Below, piece by piece: positions 1-7,437 of a stretch of DNA of 41,119 nt. How positions within the stretch are numbered: the stretch's first letter is position 1; the number at the start of each line of letters is the position of its first letter. The DNA is from an uncultured Bacilli bacterium. GTDB lineage: Bacteria; Bacillota_I; Bacilli_A; RF39; UBA660. Position numbers and translations under genes: made by a program. The notes below the pieces were generated by a model, which saw nothing but the letters and a program-made list of their open reading frames with translations, ran no database searches and had not been told where the DNA came from. Location: contig CALVHY010000029.1 of NCBI GenBank assembly GCA_944329205.1, positions 1 to 41,119 of the forward strand, written 5' to 3'.

Positions 1-417
1 ATTATTATTGAAGTAGATAAAGAAATATCTTCCGAACATGACTTAGAATTAAGTATTCTTGCTAATCTTGAGTTTTTCTTTAAACAACTTGGAGATGGTT
101 TTACCTATGTTGGGCATCAATATAAACTAAGTGATGGAAAGAAAAATTACTATATTGATATGCTTTTGTTTAATTTTAAAATAAACTCGTTTGTAGTTGT
201 AGAACTAAAATTGCGTCCTTTAAAAAAAGAAGATAAAGCCCAAATGGAATACTATATGAAATTAGTTGATGAGCAATTTAAAGGACCTCATCATAACAAA
301 ACAATAGGTATTATCATTACCAAAGAAAGTGATAAACTAATTGCCAATTTCATTAAAAGTAAAGAAATTATACCACTTACATATAAACTTGAACCAAAGG
401 AGACATCATATGAATGA
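1..417 (+). CDS. DUF1016/YhcG-family nuclease, C-terminal part (copy 1, cut by window edge)
   Basis: The reading frame is open from base 1 and ends at TGA 415-417, so the N-terminal part lies outside the window. The visible 138 residues match the C-terminal PD-(D/E)XK nuclease domain of the DUF1016 (YhcG) family: an acidic residue in YYIDMLLFNF followed by the VVVELK strand, the usual D...ExK core. The domain is known from defence islands and near type I restriction systems; its biochemical role is not settled. Bases 1-393 are about 93% identical by hand count to 920-1312 in the next gene, with only about 6 differences in bases 61-300. The stop overlaps the next gene's start by 8 nt, so the two copies are a tandem pair. 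Confidence 0.85.
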   Translation: MIIEVDKEISSEHDLELSILANLEFFFKQLGDGFTYVGHQYKLSDGKKNYYIDMLLFNFKINSFVVVELKLRPLKKEDKAQMEYYMKLVDEQFKGPHHNKTIGIIITKESDKLIANFIKSKEIIPLTYKLEPKETSYE

Positions 418-1324
418 AGAAACCTATTATCAAGAAATAGAACATTTAATCAAAAAGAATGAAATAAGTAAAAAAGCAAGAAGATTAGAAGAAAATAATG
501 ATACGGTAACTACTTATTGGCATGTAGGACAATTAATTGTTGAAGCTCAAGGTGGAGAAAAACATGCCAAATATGGTGATGAATTAATTAAGAAATGGTC
601 CGTCTGACTTACAGAACAATATGGAAAAGGATATGATACCACTAATTTACGTAAATTTCGTCAATTTTATTTATGTTTTTCAAAACGCGCTACACTGTGG
701 CGCACTTTGAGCTGGAGTCATTATAAAAGAATATTACCTATAAAAGATGAGAATAAACGGAATTATTATATTAATATATGTATTAAAAACCATTTATCAG
801 AAAGAGAACTAACAAAAGAAATAAAATCTAATTCCTATGAAAGACTAATAAATAAACCAAAGAAAATAGATATTATTTCTCCTCAAACATATTCGATCAC
901 GACTAACATGAAAAACCCAATTATAATTGAAGCGGATAAAGAAATAACCTCAGAACAAGACTTAGAGTTAAGCATACTCGCTAATCTTGAGTTTTTCTTT
1001 AAACAACTTGGAGATGGTTTTACCTATGTTGGTCATCAAAATAAACTAAGTGATGGGAAGAAAAATTACTATATTGATATGCTTTTGTTTAATTTTAAAA
1101 CAAACTCGTTTGTAGTTGTAGAACTAAAATTTCGTCCTTTAAAAAAAGAAGATAAAGCCCAAATGGAATACTATATGAAATTAGTTGATGAGCAATTTAA
1201 AGAACCTCATCATAACAAAACTATTGGTATCATTATCACCAAAGAAAGTGATAAACTAATTGCCAATTTCATTAAAAGTGAAGAAATCATACCTTTAACT
1301 TATAAACTAGAAAAAACAATATAA
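410..1324 (+). pseudogene. DUF1016/YhcG-family nuclease, copy 2, interrupted by TGA
   Basis: The ATG at 410 has an AAGGAG ribosome-binding site about 8 nt upstream. The frame runs through the DUF1016 N-terminal domain (TYWHVGQLIVEAQGG) to a TGA at 605-607, then continues in the same frame (LTEQYGKGYDTTNLRKFRQF, then LSWSHYKRIL) to the nuclease domain and a TAA at 1322-1324. The residues on both sides of the TGA belong to one continuous domain, so this is a nonsense change (for example CGA or AGA to TGA) and not a frameshift. TGA is a stop elsewhere in the window, so recoding is unlikely. A separate 3' fragment could only start inside the domain. Possible sources are genuine decay, a sequencing error, or population variation. 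Read through, it would be about 304 residues. Confidence 0.85.
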
Positions 1325-1374
1325 AGCTAGAATAATGAACTACATTTTGATAAAATAAAAAAGGAGGGATTAAA

Positions 1375-3555
1375 ATGTATGCGTATTGTATTATTGAATA
1401 TCCTGTAAAATCTTTAGATAAAGCCTTTACCTATAAAGTACCATCAAATTTAATAGATAAATTAAAAGTTGGCATGAAAGTATTAGTTCCCTTTAATAAT
1501 CGCTACATTCATGGTATTGTCTTAAAACTTACAAATACTTATGAAGGGGATTATGACTTAAAAGAAATAGCTAGCATTGAAGACGAATTTTTAATATTAA
1601 ATAAAGAATTACTTATGCTAGGGAGCTATATGCAGAGCATCACTTTATGCAATCTAATTACCGCTTATCAAACTATGCTTCCAAGTGCCTTAAAAGTAAA
1701 AGAACAAACCAAAGATTATAATGAATATGAAAAAATTATTCACTTAAATAAACCCAAAGAAGAAATTGAAAAGTTTATAAAAACTCACAAAAAAAGCAAT
1801 AAAACCAAAATCTTAAGTGATTTATTAGACCAAGATGAAATAAACAGGAAAGATGCAAATGCAAGCAGTTTAAGAGAATTAATAAAGCTTGGGTTAGTAA
1901 AAGAAGAAAAAAGAATAAAGAAAAGTGTCTATGTAAAAGGAACTAAAAATACCAAAGTACTAACGGAAGAACAACAACATGCTTTTAATACCATTGCTAA
2001 TTCCTTTGATGTTGCGAAAACTTTTCTTTTATATGGAGTAACCGGAAGTGGCAAAACCCAAATTTATATCAAACTAATTGAAAACGTAATTGCTAGGGGT
2101 AAAACAGCTTTACTCTTAGTTCCTGAAATCAGTTTAACTGAGCAAATTGTAAGTATATTTTATGATGCTTTTGGAAGTGATGTTGCTATCCTTCATAGTG
2201 GATTATCTATAAAAGAAAAGTATGAAGAATATTTAAAAATCTTAAAAGGAGAAATAAAAATTGTGATTGGTACTCGGAGTGCTGTTTTTGCTCCCCTAAC
2301 CAATATAGGTATCATTATTATGGATGAAGAACATAGCGATACCTATAAGCAAGATAATACTCCAAGATATCATGCCCGGGATATTGCCATCAAAAGAAGT
2401 GAATATCATCATTGCCCGTTAGTGCTTGGTAGTGCGACACCTTCATTAGAATCCATGGCTAGAGCCCAAAAGAAAGTGTATGAACTAATTACATTAAAGC
2501 ATCGGGCCAATAATTTACCTCTTCCCGAAGTATCTATTGTTGATATGAAAAATGAACTACAAAAAAGAAATTTTACCATTAGTGAATTACTAGATACAAA
2601 AATAAAAGAACGTTTAGAAAAAAAAGAACAAGTTATATTATTATTAAATAGAAGAGGTTTTTCCACTTTTATCACTTGCAGTAATTGTGGATTTACTTAC
2701 AAGTGTCCGTATTGTGAAATATCATTGACTTACCATAAAAATGCGAATACCCTTAGATGCCATTACTGTGGTTATACTAAAATCAAAGATGATATTTGTC
2801 CAGAATGTCATGAAAGAGGATTAAATTACATGGGTATGGGTACAGAAAAGTTAGAGCAAATTATAAAAGAAAAATATCCGGATGCTAAAGTTATTCGCAT
2901 GGATGCGGATACTACGACCAAAAAAGGAGCTCATGATAAAATTATCAAAGCTTTTAAAAACGAAGAATACAACGTTTTAATTGGAACCCAAATGATTAGC
3001 AAAGGCCTAGATTTTCCCAAATGCACTTTAGTAGGTATAATTAATGCCGATAGTAGTCTAAATATTCCCGATTTTCGAAGCAGTGAACGCACTTTTAGTT
3101 TGCTTGATCAAGCATCCGGTAGGGCAGGTAGAAGTACCATCCCCGGGTCGGTTGTAATTCAAACCTTTAATCCCGATAATGAAACAATAAAAGCGGTAAA
3201 AAATCATGACTATGACGAGTTTTATGCTAAAGAAATGAAGGTAAGAAAAATACTCAAGTATCCTCCATACTATTATTTAGCCAATATAAAAATAGCTAGC
3301 AAAGATTATCATGTCGCAGCAACTGAGGCAAGTAAGATCAAAAAATACTTAGAAAATAATTTGGATAAGTCAAGTATTATTCTAGGACCAAGCACAGCCT
3401 CTAATTTCAAAAGAAACAACATTTATCGCTTTAGTATTACCATTAAATATCGCTTCGATGATAAATTAATGAAAACCCTAAAATATTTAGATGGAATATA
3501 TATGACCACCAAAAATTGTTTCTTAGAGTTAGATATTAATCCTCTTCGCATATAA
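1375..3555 (+). CDS. priA: Primosomal replication restart helicase PriA
   Basis: PriA is a superfamily 2 helicase that reloads the replisome at stalled forks. At 726 residues it is slightly shorter than typical. In order: an N-terminal DNA-binding domain (YCIIEYPVKSLDKAFTYKVP), Walker A in GVTGSGKT, the DEEH box in IIMDEEHSDTYKQD, the SATPS motif, a cysteine-rich zinc-binding insertion with CSNCG, CPYC, CHYCG and CPEC pairs, and the helicase C motifs (GTQMISKGLDFP, QASGRAGR). The start is set by AAGGAGGG just upstream of ATG 1375. Usual Bacillus neighbours (coaBC, def, fmt) are absent. A hairpin between this gene and sigG could serve as its terminator. Confidence 0.97.
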   Translation: MYAYCIIEYPVKSLDKAFTYKVPSNLIDKLKVGMKVLVPFNNRYIHGIVLKLTNTYEGDYDLKEIASIEDEFLILNKELLMLGSYMQSITLCNLITAYQTMLPSALKVKEQTKDYNEYEKIIHLNKPKEEIEKFIKTHKKSNKTKILSDLLDQDEINRKDANASSLRELIKLGLVKEEKRIKKSVYVKGTKNTKVLTEEQQHAFNTIANSFDVAKTFLLYGVTGSGKTQIYIKLIENVIARGKTALLLVPEISLTEQIVSIFYDAFGSDVAILHSGLSIKEKYEEYLKILKGEIKIVIGTRSAVFAPLTNIGIIIMDEEHSDTYKQDNTPRYHARDIAIKRSEYHHCPLVLGSATPSLESMARAQKKVYELITLKHRANNLPLPEVSIVDMKNELQKRNFTISELLDTKIKERLEKKEQVILLLNRRGFSTFITCSNCGFTYKCPYCEISLTYHKNANTLRCHYCGYTKIKDDICPECHERGLNYMGMGTEKLEQIIKEKYPDAKVIRMDADTTTKKGAHDKIIKAFKNEEYNVLIGTQMISKGLDFPKCTLVGIINADSSLNIPDFRSSERTFSLLDQASGRAGRSTIPGSVVIQTFNPDNETIKAVKNHDYDEFYAKEMKVRKILKYPPYYYLANIKIASKDYHVAATEASKIKKYLENNLDKSSIILGPSTASNFKRNNIYRFSITIKYRFDDKLMKTLKYLDGIYMTTKNCFLELDINPLRI

Positions 3556-3565
3556 AAATGAATAA

Positions 3566-3609
3566 AAAAGAAACTTCTTTCCCATAAATAAAAGGAAAGG
3601 AGTTTTTTT
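3566..3609 (+). promoter_or_regulatory. Hairpin between priA and sigG that pairs the sigG ribosome-binding site
   Basis: Bases 3571-3582 pair with 3594-3605 (12 bp with one G-U pair, 11-nt loop). A/T pairs can extend the stem outward, and a run of seven T residues starts at 3603. The 3' arm contains the whole AAGGAG (3597-3602) that lies 8 nt before the sigG ATG. The element can act as an intrinsic terminator for priA transcripts. In transcripts that read through, it would mask sigG translation initiation. Confidence 0.75.
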
Positions 3610-3610
3610 A

Positions 3611-4387
3611 ATGGCTAGATACAAAGTAGATATTACCGGAATTAATACAAACGAATTAAAAGTATTAAATAGTAGTGAAATGATTAAATTATTTGAAAGG
3701 TACCATAATGGCGATTTAAGTGCTAAAGAAGAGTTAATTAATGGAAATTTAAAACTAGTATTAAGTATTTTACGAAGTTTTAACAAAGGTGCTTATAACA
3801 TGGATGACTTATTTCAAGTAGGGGTAATTGGCTTAATTAAAGCCATTGATAATTTTGATTTATCTTATAACTTAAAACTATCCACTTATGCTGTACCTTT
3901 AATTCTTGGGGAAATAAAAAGATATATCAGAGATAACAACAGTATTCGTATTAGTAGATCAATTAAGGATTTAGCCTATAATATCTTAAGGTATAAGGAA
4001 GCCTACTTCAACAAGCATGGAGTAGAACCAACCAATCAAGAAATAGCCAGGGAATTAGATGTAGAAGAATATAAAATTGCTCAAGCTTTAGACAGTCTAA
4101 AAGACCCGATGAGTATTTTTGAACCCATTTATAATGATGGAGGCGATACTATTTATTTAATGGATCAAATCGCGGATAAAAAAGATTTAAATAGTGACAA
4201 AGACATGTTAATTTCCCTAAGAAGAGCCTTAAATAAGATCAAAGAGCGAGAACGAGAAATATTAATTGAACGTTATATTATTGGCAAAACCCAAATGGAA
4301 ATAGCAGCATCTTTAAACATTAGTCAAGCCCAAGTTTCAAGAATTGAGAAAAATGCCATTTTAAGTTTAAAAAGAATGATTAAATAG
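3611..4387 (+). CDS. sigG: Late forespore sigma factor SigG
   Basis: This is a 258-residue sporulation sigma factor that directs RNA polymerase to late forespore genes. The N-terminus (MARYKVDITGINTNELKVLN) matches the SigG-specific leader, which separates it from SigF. Region 2 shows DDLFQVGVIGLIKAIDNFD and STYAVPLILGEIKRYIRDN. Region 3 lies around SRSIKDLAYNI and region 4 ends in a helix-turn-helix (GKTQMEIAASLNISQAQVSRIEK). In Bacillus sigG lies next to sigE and spoIIGA; here those genes are about 25 kb away. The ribosome-binding site is inside a strong hairpin, which would limit translation. I could not see a convincing SigF-type promoter upstream. Confidence 0.95.
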   Translation: MARYKVDITGINTNELKVLNSSEMIKLFERYHNGDLSAKEELINGNLKLVLSILRSFNKGAYNMDDLFQVGVIGLIKAIDNFDLSYNLKLSTYAVPLILGEIKRYIRDNNSIRISRSIKDLAYNILRYKEAYFNKHGVEPTNQEIARELDVEEYKIAQALDSLKDPMSIFEPIYNDGGDTIYLMDQIADKKDLNSDKDMLISLRRALNKIKEREREILIERYIIGKTQMEIAASLNISQAQVSRIEKNAILSLKRMIK

Positions 4388-4388
4388 C

Positions 4389-4417
4389 TTTACAACCCCT
4401 AAAAAAAATAATATAAT
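4389..4417 (+). promoter_or_regulatory. SigA-type promoter for the RDD gene
   Basis: TTTACA (4389-4394) is separated by 17 bp from TATAAT (4412-4417), close to consensus. It starts right after the sigG stop. Transcription would begin near 4424, giving a leader of only about 16 nt. Confidence 0.7.
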
Positions 4418-4439
4418 ACTCTATAAGGAGTTGATATTT

Positions 4440-5174
4440 TTGACAAGTAATGTTGCTTTAAAAAGAATCGTAGCATACATCATTGATTATTTAGTAATTA
4501 CGCTTATAAGTTCAGCTTTAGTTTATTTAACCTTTATTAATCCAAGGTATGATGAATACGTATCAGCCTCAAATACTTATAACGATATCTTACAAGATTA
4601 CTACAATGGCGACATAGATGCTAACGAATTTTCTAATCAAACAGAAGAGTTAAGTTATGAATTAAATGTTAATGGCTATGTTTACACAATAGGTTCAATT
4701 ATCATTGTTTTCTTATATTTTGGTGTTTTTGCCTATTTTACCAAAGGTCAAACTTTAGGAAAGCGAATTATGAATATTAAAATAGTAGGTAATAAATGCC
4801 AAGAATTAAAATTACATAACTATTTTATTAGAGCGTTTATCTTAAATGGCGTAATATTAAATATTTTAACTTTAGTTGCTATTTGCTTTAAAGAAAGTAC
4901 TTATTTAACTATTTACACTATAGCTTCCAACTTTGATATGGCTTTAATGATTATTCTCTTTTTAATGATTTTATTCTATAAAGACGGAAGAGGACTCCAT
5001 GACATTCTAGCCGGTACCAAAGTAATTGATCTAAAAGCACCAGTTGTAGAAAAGTCGGTAGAAGAATCGTCAAAAGAAGTTAAATCAAAAACTGAAGAAA
5101 AGCTTGAGGAAGAAAAAGTAGAAGTAATCAAACCAAAGAAACCAAAAACAACTAAGAAAAAAGATGAAAAATAA
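4440..5174 (+). CDS. RDD-family membrane protein
   Basis: This 244-residue integral membrane protein starts with an RDD-type signature (ALKRIVAYIIDYLVITLI). It has further membrane segments around YTIGSIIIVFLYFGVFAYF, the helix after RAFILNGVILNIL, and LMIILFLMILFY. The GKRIMNIKIV and RGLHDILAGTKVI motifs are also typical of the family. A lysine/glutamate-rich, probably cytoplasmic tail of about 50 residues follows. I chose TTG 4440 because AAGGAG (4425-4430) is 9 nt upstream; the earlier TTG 4431 touches the ribosome-binding site. RDD proteins are poorly defined, and some are linked to ion transport. No substrate can be inferred here. Confidence 0.85.
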   Translation: MTSNVALKRIVAYIIDYLVITLISSALVYLTFINPRYDEYVSASNTYNDILQDYYNGDIDANEFSNQTEELSYELNVNGYVYTIGSIIIVFLYFGVFAYFTKGQTLGKRIMNIKIVGNKCQELKLHNYFIRAFILNGVILNILTLVAICFKESTYLTIYTIASNFDMALMIILFLMILFYKDGRGLHDILAGTKVIDLKAPVVEKSVEESSKEVKSKTEEKLEEEKVEVIKPKKPKTTKKKDEK

Positions 5175-5193
5175 GTTGTCCTGTTTATATCTT

Positions 5194-5230
5194 AAAAAAC
5201 ATAACTCGTATTTTTAGAGTTATGTTTTTA
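5194..5230. terminator. Bidirectional intrinsic terminator
   Basis: Bases 5195-5207 pair perfectly with 5217-5229 (13 bp, 9-nt loop). The stem ends in A/T runs on both sides, so it can stop the RDD transcript and also the minus-strand gene at 5262-5447. Confidence 0.85.
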
Positions 5231-5261
5231 AATTCCTTTTTAAAGCTTAGCAAGGCAAAAG

Positions 5262-5447
5262 CTAAACTTTCTTTCTTTTTCTCCCATCTTTTCTAATAAA
5301 AGGATAGTCTTTGGAAATTTTAAAAATTCCTTTTTCATTTCTCACAAAAATTTGCTTGTGAGGCATTGTTGTTAAAACTATTTTTAATTCACAGTCCTTG
5401 TCCAAAAAATAAACATCCTTTGTCTTATCATTAAATTCATTTTGCAT
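5262..5447 (-). CDS. Small hypothetical protein
   Basis: About 61 residues, charged, with no membrane segment (QNEFNDKTKDVYFLDKDCEL at the start, a basic KDGRKRKKV end). I recognise no family. ATG 5447 is preferred over GTG 5453, since AGAGG lies about 5 nt before the ATG and overlaps the GTG. It is divergent from the Xre regulator at 5544 and the two share an intergenic region with a possible operator, so the regulator may control it. Confidence 0.5.
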   Translation of the reverse strand: MQNEFNDKTKDVYFLDKDCELKIVLTTMPHKQIFVRNEKGIFKISKDYPFIRKDGRKRKKV

Positions 5448-5499
5448 AAACACCTCTACTGCCCCAAAGAGGGGCTAATTCATTAAAATTATAAATATT

Positions 5500-5530
5500 A
5501 TCAAGTATAATGTCAATAATAAAACTTGAT
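5500..5530. promoter_or_regulatory. Possible Xre operator around a TATAAT
   Basis: ATCAAGT (5500-5506) and ACTTGAT (5524-5530) form a perfect 7-bp inverted repeat with a 17-nt spacer. A TATAAT at 5506-5511 overlaps the left arm. The site is just upstream of the Xre gene at 5544, consistent with autoregulation. A GC-rich palindrome (GCCCC-AAAGA-GGGGC, 5461-5475) sits nearby. Confidence 0.45.
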
Positions 5531-5543
5531 GAGGTAGTGATTT

Positions 5544-5759
5544 ATGAAATTAAAAGCAAACGATTATTCTTCTAATGAGATAATTAAAATTGTCAGAGAA
5601 TGGTCTGAATTAACTCAAGAGGAATTTGCCAAAACAATTGGCAAAAGCTATGGAGCCATCAAAAAATATGAACAAGGGGAAAGAAATTTTACCTTTGAAA
5701 CATTCATGAAAATATGTAAAAAGCATCATATCAATGTGATTCTTGAAAAAAGAAACTAA
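5544..5759 (+). CDS. Small Xre-family HTH regulator
   Basis: A 71-residue single-domain DNA-binding protein. The helix-turn-helix is REWSELTQEEFAKTIGKSY followed by GAIKKYEQGERNFTFETFMKI, typical of Xre/Cro proteins. A GAGGT lies about 8 nt before ATG 5544. It is short and lacks a C-terminal effector domain. It may be an autoregulator or an antitoxin-like protein, but the divergent small gene does not look like a known toxin. It converges with the minus-strand gene at 5761, with one base between the stop codons. Confidence 0.8.
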   Translation: MKLKANDYSSNEIIKIVREWSELTQEEFAKTIGKSYGAIKKYEQGERNFTFETFMKICKKHHINVILEKRN

Positions 5760-5760
5760 T

Positions 5761-5952
5761 TTATTGTTCTTTATTATTATCTTGATAAACGTATATTTCC
5801 GTTACTTTTCCAAGCAGAGCTTTCGTATAACGCATATCTTTAATATCGGCTGGTGCATCATCAACGCGTCCTTCATATAAAACATCTGTATCATTTAAAA
5901 TAACTTTAATATTCATTTTTTTAAAACTGTCAATTTTGCCATAAGTTTTCAA
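5761..5952 (-). CDS. Small hypothetical protein
   Basis: About 63 residues (KTYGKIDSFKKMNIKVILND...). The start is TTG 5952, chosen because AAAGAGGTG lies just upstream. A longer version from 6015 would add an N-terminus without a ribosome-binding site and would run over the promoter. The protein is rich in beta-type residues and soluble. I recognise no family. Confidence 0.55.
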   Translation of the reverse strand: MKTYGKIDSFKKMNIKVILNDTDVLYEGRVDDAPADIKDMRYTKALLGKVTEIYVYQDNNKEQ

Positions 5953-5974
5953 AATAACACCTCTTTGTAATTTT

Positions 5975-6002
5975 ATTTTAACATGTTTTTCTAAATTTGC
6001 AA
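5975..6002 (-). promoter_or_regulatory. SigA-type promoter for the small gene at 5761
   Basis: On the minus strand, TTGCAA (6002-5997) is followed after 16 bp by TAAAAT (5980-5975). It sits about 20 nt before the TTG start. Confidence 0.55.
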
Positions 6003-6040
6003 GCGAGAGAAACAAAATTAATTAGTAAAAATGTTACGTA

Positions 6041-6067
6041 AAAAGAAAAAGCCCCGTAAATACGGAG
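6041..6067 (-). terminator. Terminator of tRNA-Thr
   Basis: On the minus strand, CTCCGT pairs with ACGGGG (6067-6062 with 6057-6052, one G-U, 4-nt loop), followed by CTTTTTCTTTTT. It is 12 nt downstream of the tRNA CCA. Confidence 0.75.
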
Positions 6068-6079
6068 TAAATTTCATAA

Positions 6080-6153
6080 TGGTGCTGAATGACTGAATTG
6101 AACAGTCCTCTGATGCTTACCATGCATCCGTTTTACCACTAAACTAAATCAGC
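6080..6153 (-). tRNA. tRNA-Thr (anticodon GGT)
   Basis: A 74-nt cloverleaf on the minus strand. Acceptor GCTGATT faces ATTCAGC, with one T-T mismatch at pair 6-67. The D-arm is GTTT...AAAC with a short loop, the anticodon stem GATGC/GCATC carries loop ATGGTAA (anticodon GGT, reading ACC/ACT), and the T-stem is GACTG/CAGTC. The discriminator is A and CCA is encoded. The gene has its own promoter and terminator. Confidence 0.93.
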
Positions 6154-6161
6154 GTATTTAA

Positions 6162-6190
6162 ATTATAACAAAAATATAGTTTTCATGCAA
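6162..6190 (-). promoter_or_regulatory. Promoter of tRNA-Thr
   Basis: On the minus strand, TTGCAT (6190-6185) is followed after 17 bp by TATAAT (6167-6162), 8 nt before the tRNA 5' end. Confidence 0.75.
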
Positions 6191-6227
6191 CATCTATGTT
6201 ATAATTTATGTGAAAGGTTGTGTTTTT

Positions 6228-6938
6228 GTGAATGTACCGAATCATGTTGCCATAATTATGGATGGTAATGGCAGATGGGCCCAAAAGCGAGGCTTAAAAC
6301 GAAGTATGGGCCATAAAGAAGGTAGTAAAACGTTAGAAAAATTAGCTCTGCATGCGATTGACATGGGTGTTAAAATATTAAGTGTTTATGCTTTTTCAAC
6401 TGATAATTTTAAAAGGGATAAAGAAGAAGTTGATTATTTAATGGATTTAGTTGTTAAATATTTTAACACCAAATTCGAAAAGATTAATAAAAAAGGAATA
6501 AAAGTGGTAATATCAGGCCGTAAAACAAATTTAAGAGCAGATGTCATAGATGCTATAAATGGGATTGAAGAAAAAACGCAAAACAACACTACCGGCATTC
6601 TTAATATTTGCTTAAATTACGGGGGTCAAGAAGAAATTGTTGATGGGGCCATCAAACTTGCCGAAGATATTAAAAACGGTTTAGATGTAAGTAATTTTAA
6701 AAGAGAAGATTTTTACAAATATATGTATCACGAATTACCACCAATTGATTTATTAATAAGAACAGGTGGCGAAAAACGTGTAAGTAATTTTATGTTATAT
6801 GAGATGAGTTATGCTGAGTTTTATTTTACCACCACTTACTTTCCTGATTTTGATAAATCAGAATTTAATAAAGCTTTATTTACCTATGAAAATAGAGATC
6901 GCCGTTTTGGAGGCATAAATGATCAAAAGCATAATTAA
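6228..6938 (+). CDS. uppS: Undecaprenyl diphosphate synthase
   Basis: This cis-prenyltransferase makes undecaprenyl diphosphate, the lipid carrier for peptidoglycan precursors. Visible motifs: HVAIIMDGNGRWA with the catalytic Asp at residue 12, GHKEGSKTLE, YAFSTDNFKR, LNICLNYGGQEEIVDG, and DLLIRTGGEKRVSNFMLYEMSYAEFYF. It is about 236 residues, close to the usual size. I chose GTG 6228 because AAAGG (6213-6217) is about 10 nt upstream; GTG 6210 would precede any ribosome-binding site. A TATAAT at 6200-6205 gives a very short leader. cdsA, the usual next gene, is missing; the next gene overlaps by 20 nt instead. Confidence 0.95.
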   Translation: MNVPNHVAIIMDGNGRWAQKRGLKRSMGHKEGSKTLEKLALHAIDMGVKILSVYAFSTDNFKRDKEEVDYLMDLVVKYFNTKFEKINKKGIKVVISGRKTNLRADVIDAINGIEEKTQNNTTGILNICLNYGGQEEIVDGAIKLAEDIKNGLDVSNFKREDFYKYMYHELPPIDLLIRTGGEKRVSNFMLYEMSYAEFYFTTTYFPDFDKSEFNKALFTYENRDRRFGGINDQKHN

Positions 6939-7374
6939 TTTTTTTGATCAGCATCGAATATTGTTAGTCATCAGTATTCTTTTTTTCATAGTTATTATTT
7001 TTATCGGTATTAATTCTTATCTTTTTTTTCATCACCAATTTTCCCCTTTAACTTGTACCCAAAGTATTGATGATGAATATTGTTATTATGAAGATACAAT
7101 CATTTTTAAAAATCCTGAAAATAGTAAAAATGCTTTTTTTAAGCAGTATAATACGGAAATACTTGAATTACAAGAAACTTATAACTTAGCAGAATTTAAT
7201 TTTTACACTGCTTATTATTATCTTGTTGCCTCTCGCTTAAATACCCAAGTTACTGGTGAGGATGAAATTCTTGAAAATTTTTTTCAGGAATATACTGATA
7301 CTTATAATATTGAAGCTTTTTATTTTAAAAATATTTTCTATTTCGAGCTTTTTTACCCATATAAAATTTATTAA
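6919..7374 (+). CDS. Single-pass membrane protein of unknown function
   Basis: 151 residues with one N-terminal membrane segment (about residues 13-36: RILLVISILFFIVIIFIGIN) and an outside domain that is rich in Tyr, Phe and acidic residues and holds two Cys (TCTQSIDDEYCYYED). It overlaps the end of uppS by 20 nt, so it is probably translationally coupled to it. I recognise no family. Confidence 0.65.
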   Translation: MIKSIINFFDQHRILLVISILFFIVIIFIGINSYLFFHHQFSPLTCTQSIDDEYCYYEDTIIFKNPENSKNAFFKQYNTEILELQETYNLAEFNFYTAYYYLVASRLNTQVTGEDEILENFFQEYTDTYNIEAFYFKNIFYFELFYPYKIY

Positions 7375-7380
7375 ATATCT

Positions 7381-7408
7381 TTTACTTTTTATAGTTTTGT
7401 AGTATAAT
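7381..7408 (+). promoter_or_regulatory. Promoter of the VirD4-like gene
   Basis: TTTACT (7381-7386) is separated by 16 bp from TATAAT (7403-7408). Transcription would start near 7415, before the GGGGAGG ribosome-binding site at 7425-7431. Confidence 0.55.
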
Positions 7409-7437
7409 ACATTTAGTTTGTGATGGGGAGGATTACA

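Noticed and set aside
605-607. TGA read as tryptophan (alternative genetic code)
   Set aside because: TGA ends spoIIGA, yqfC, the ABC permease and other genes at ATGA overlaps, and Trp is encoded by TGG throughout, so the code is standard.
5461-5475. Palindrome as a CRISPR repeat or terminator
   Set aside because: It occurs once, with no spacers and no T-run in either direction.
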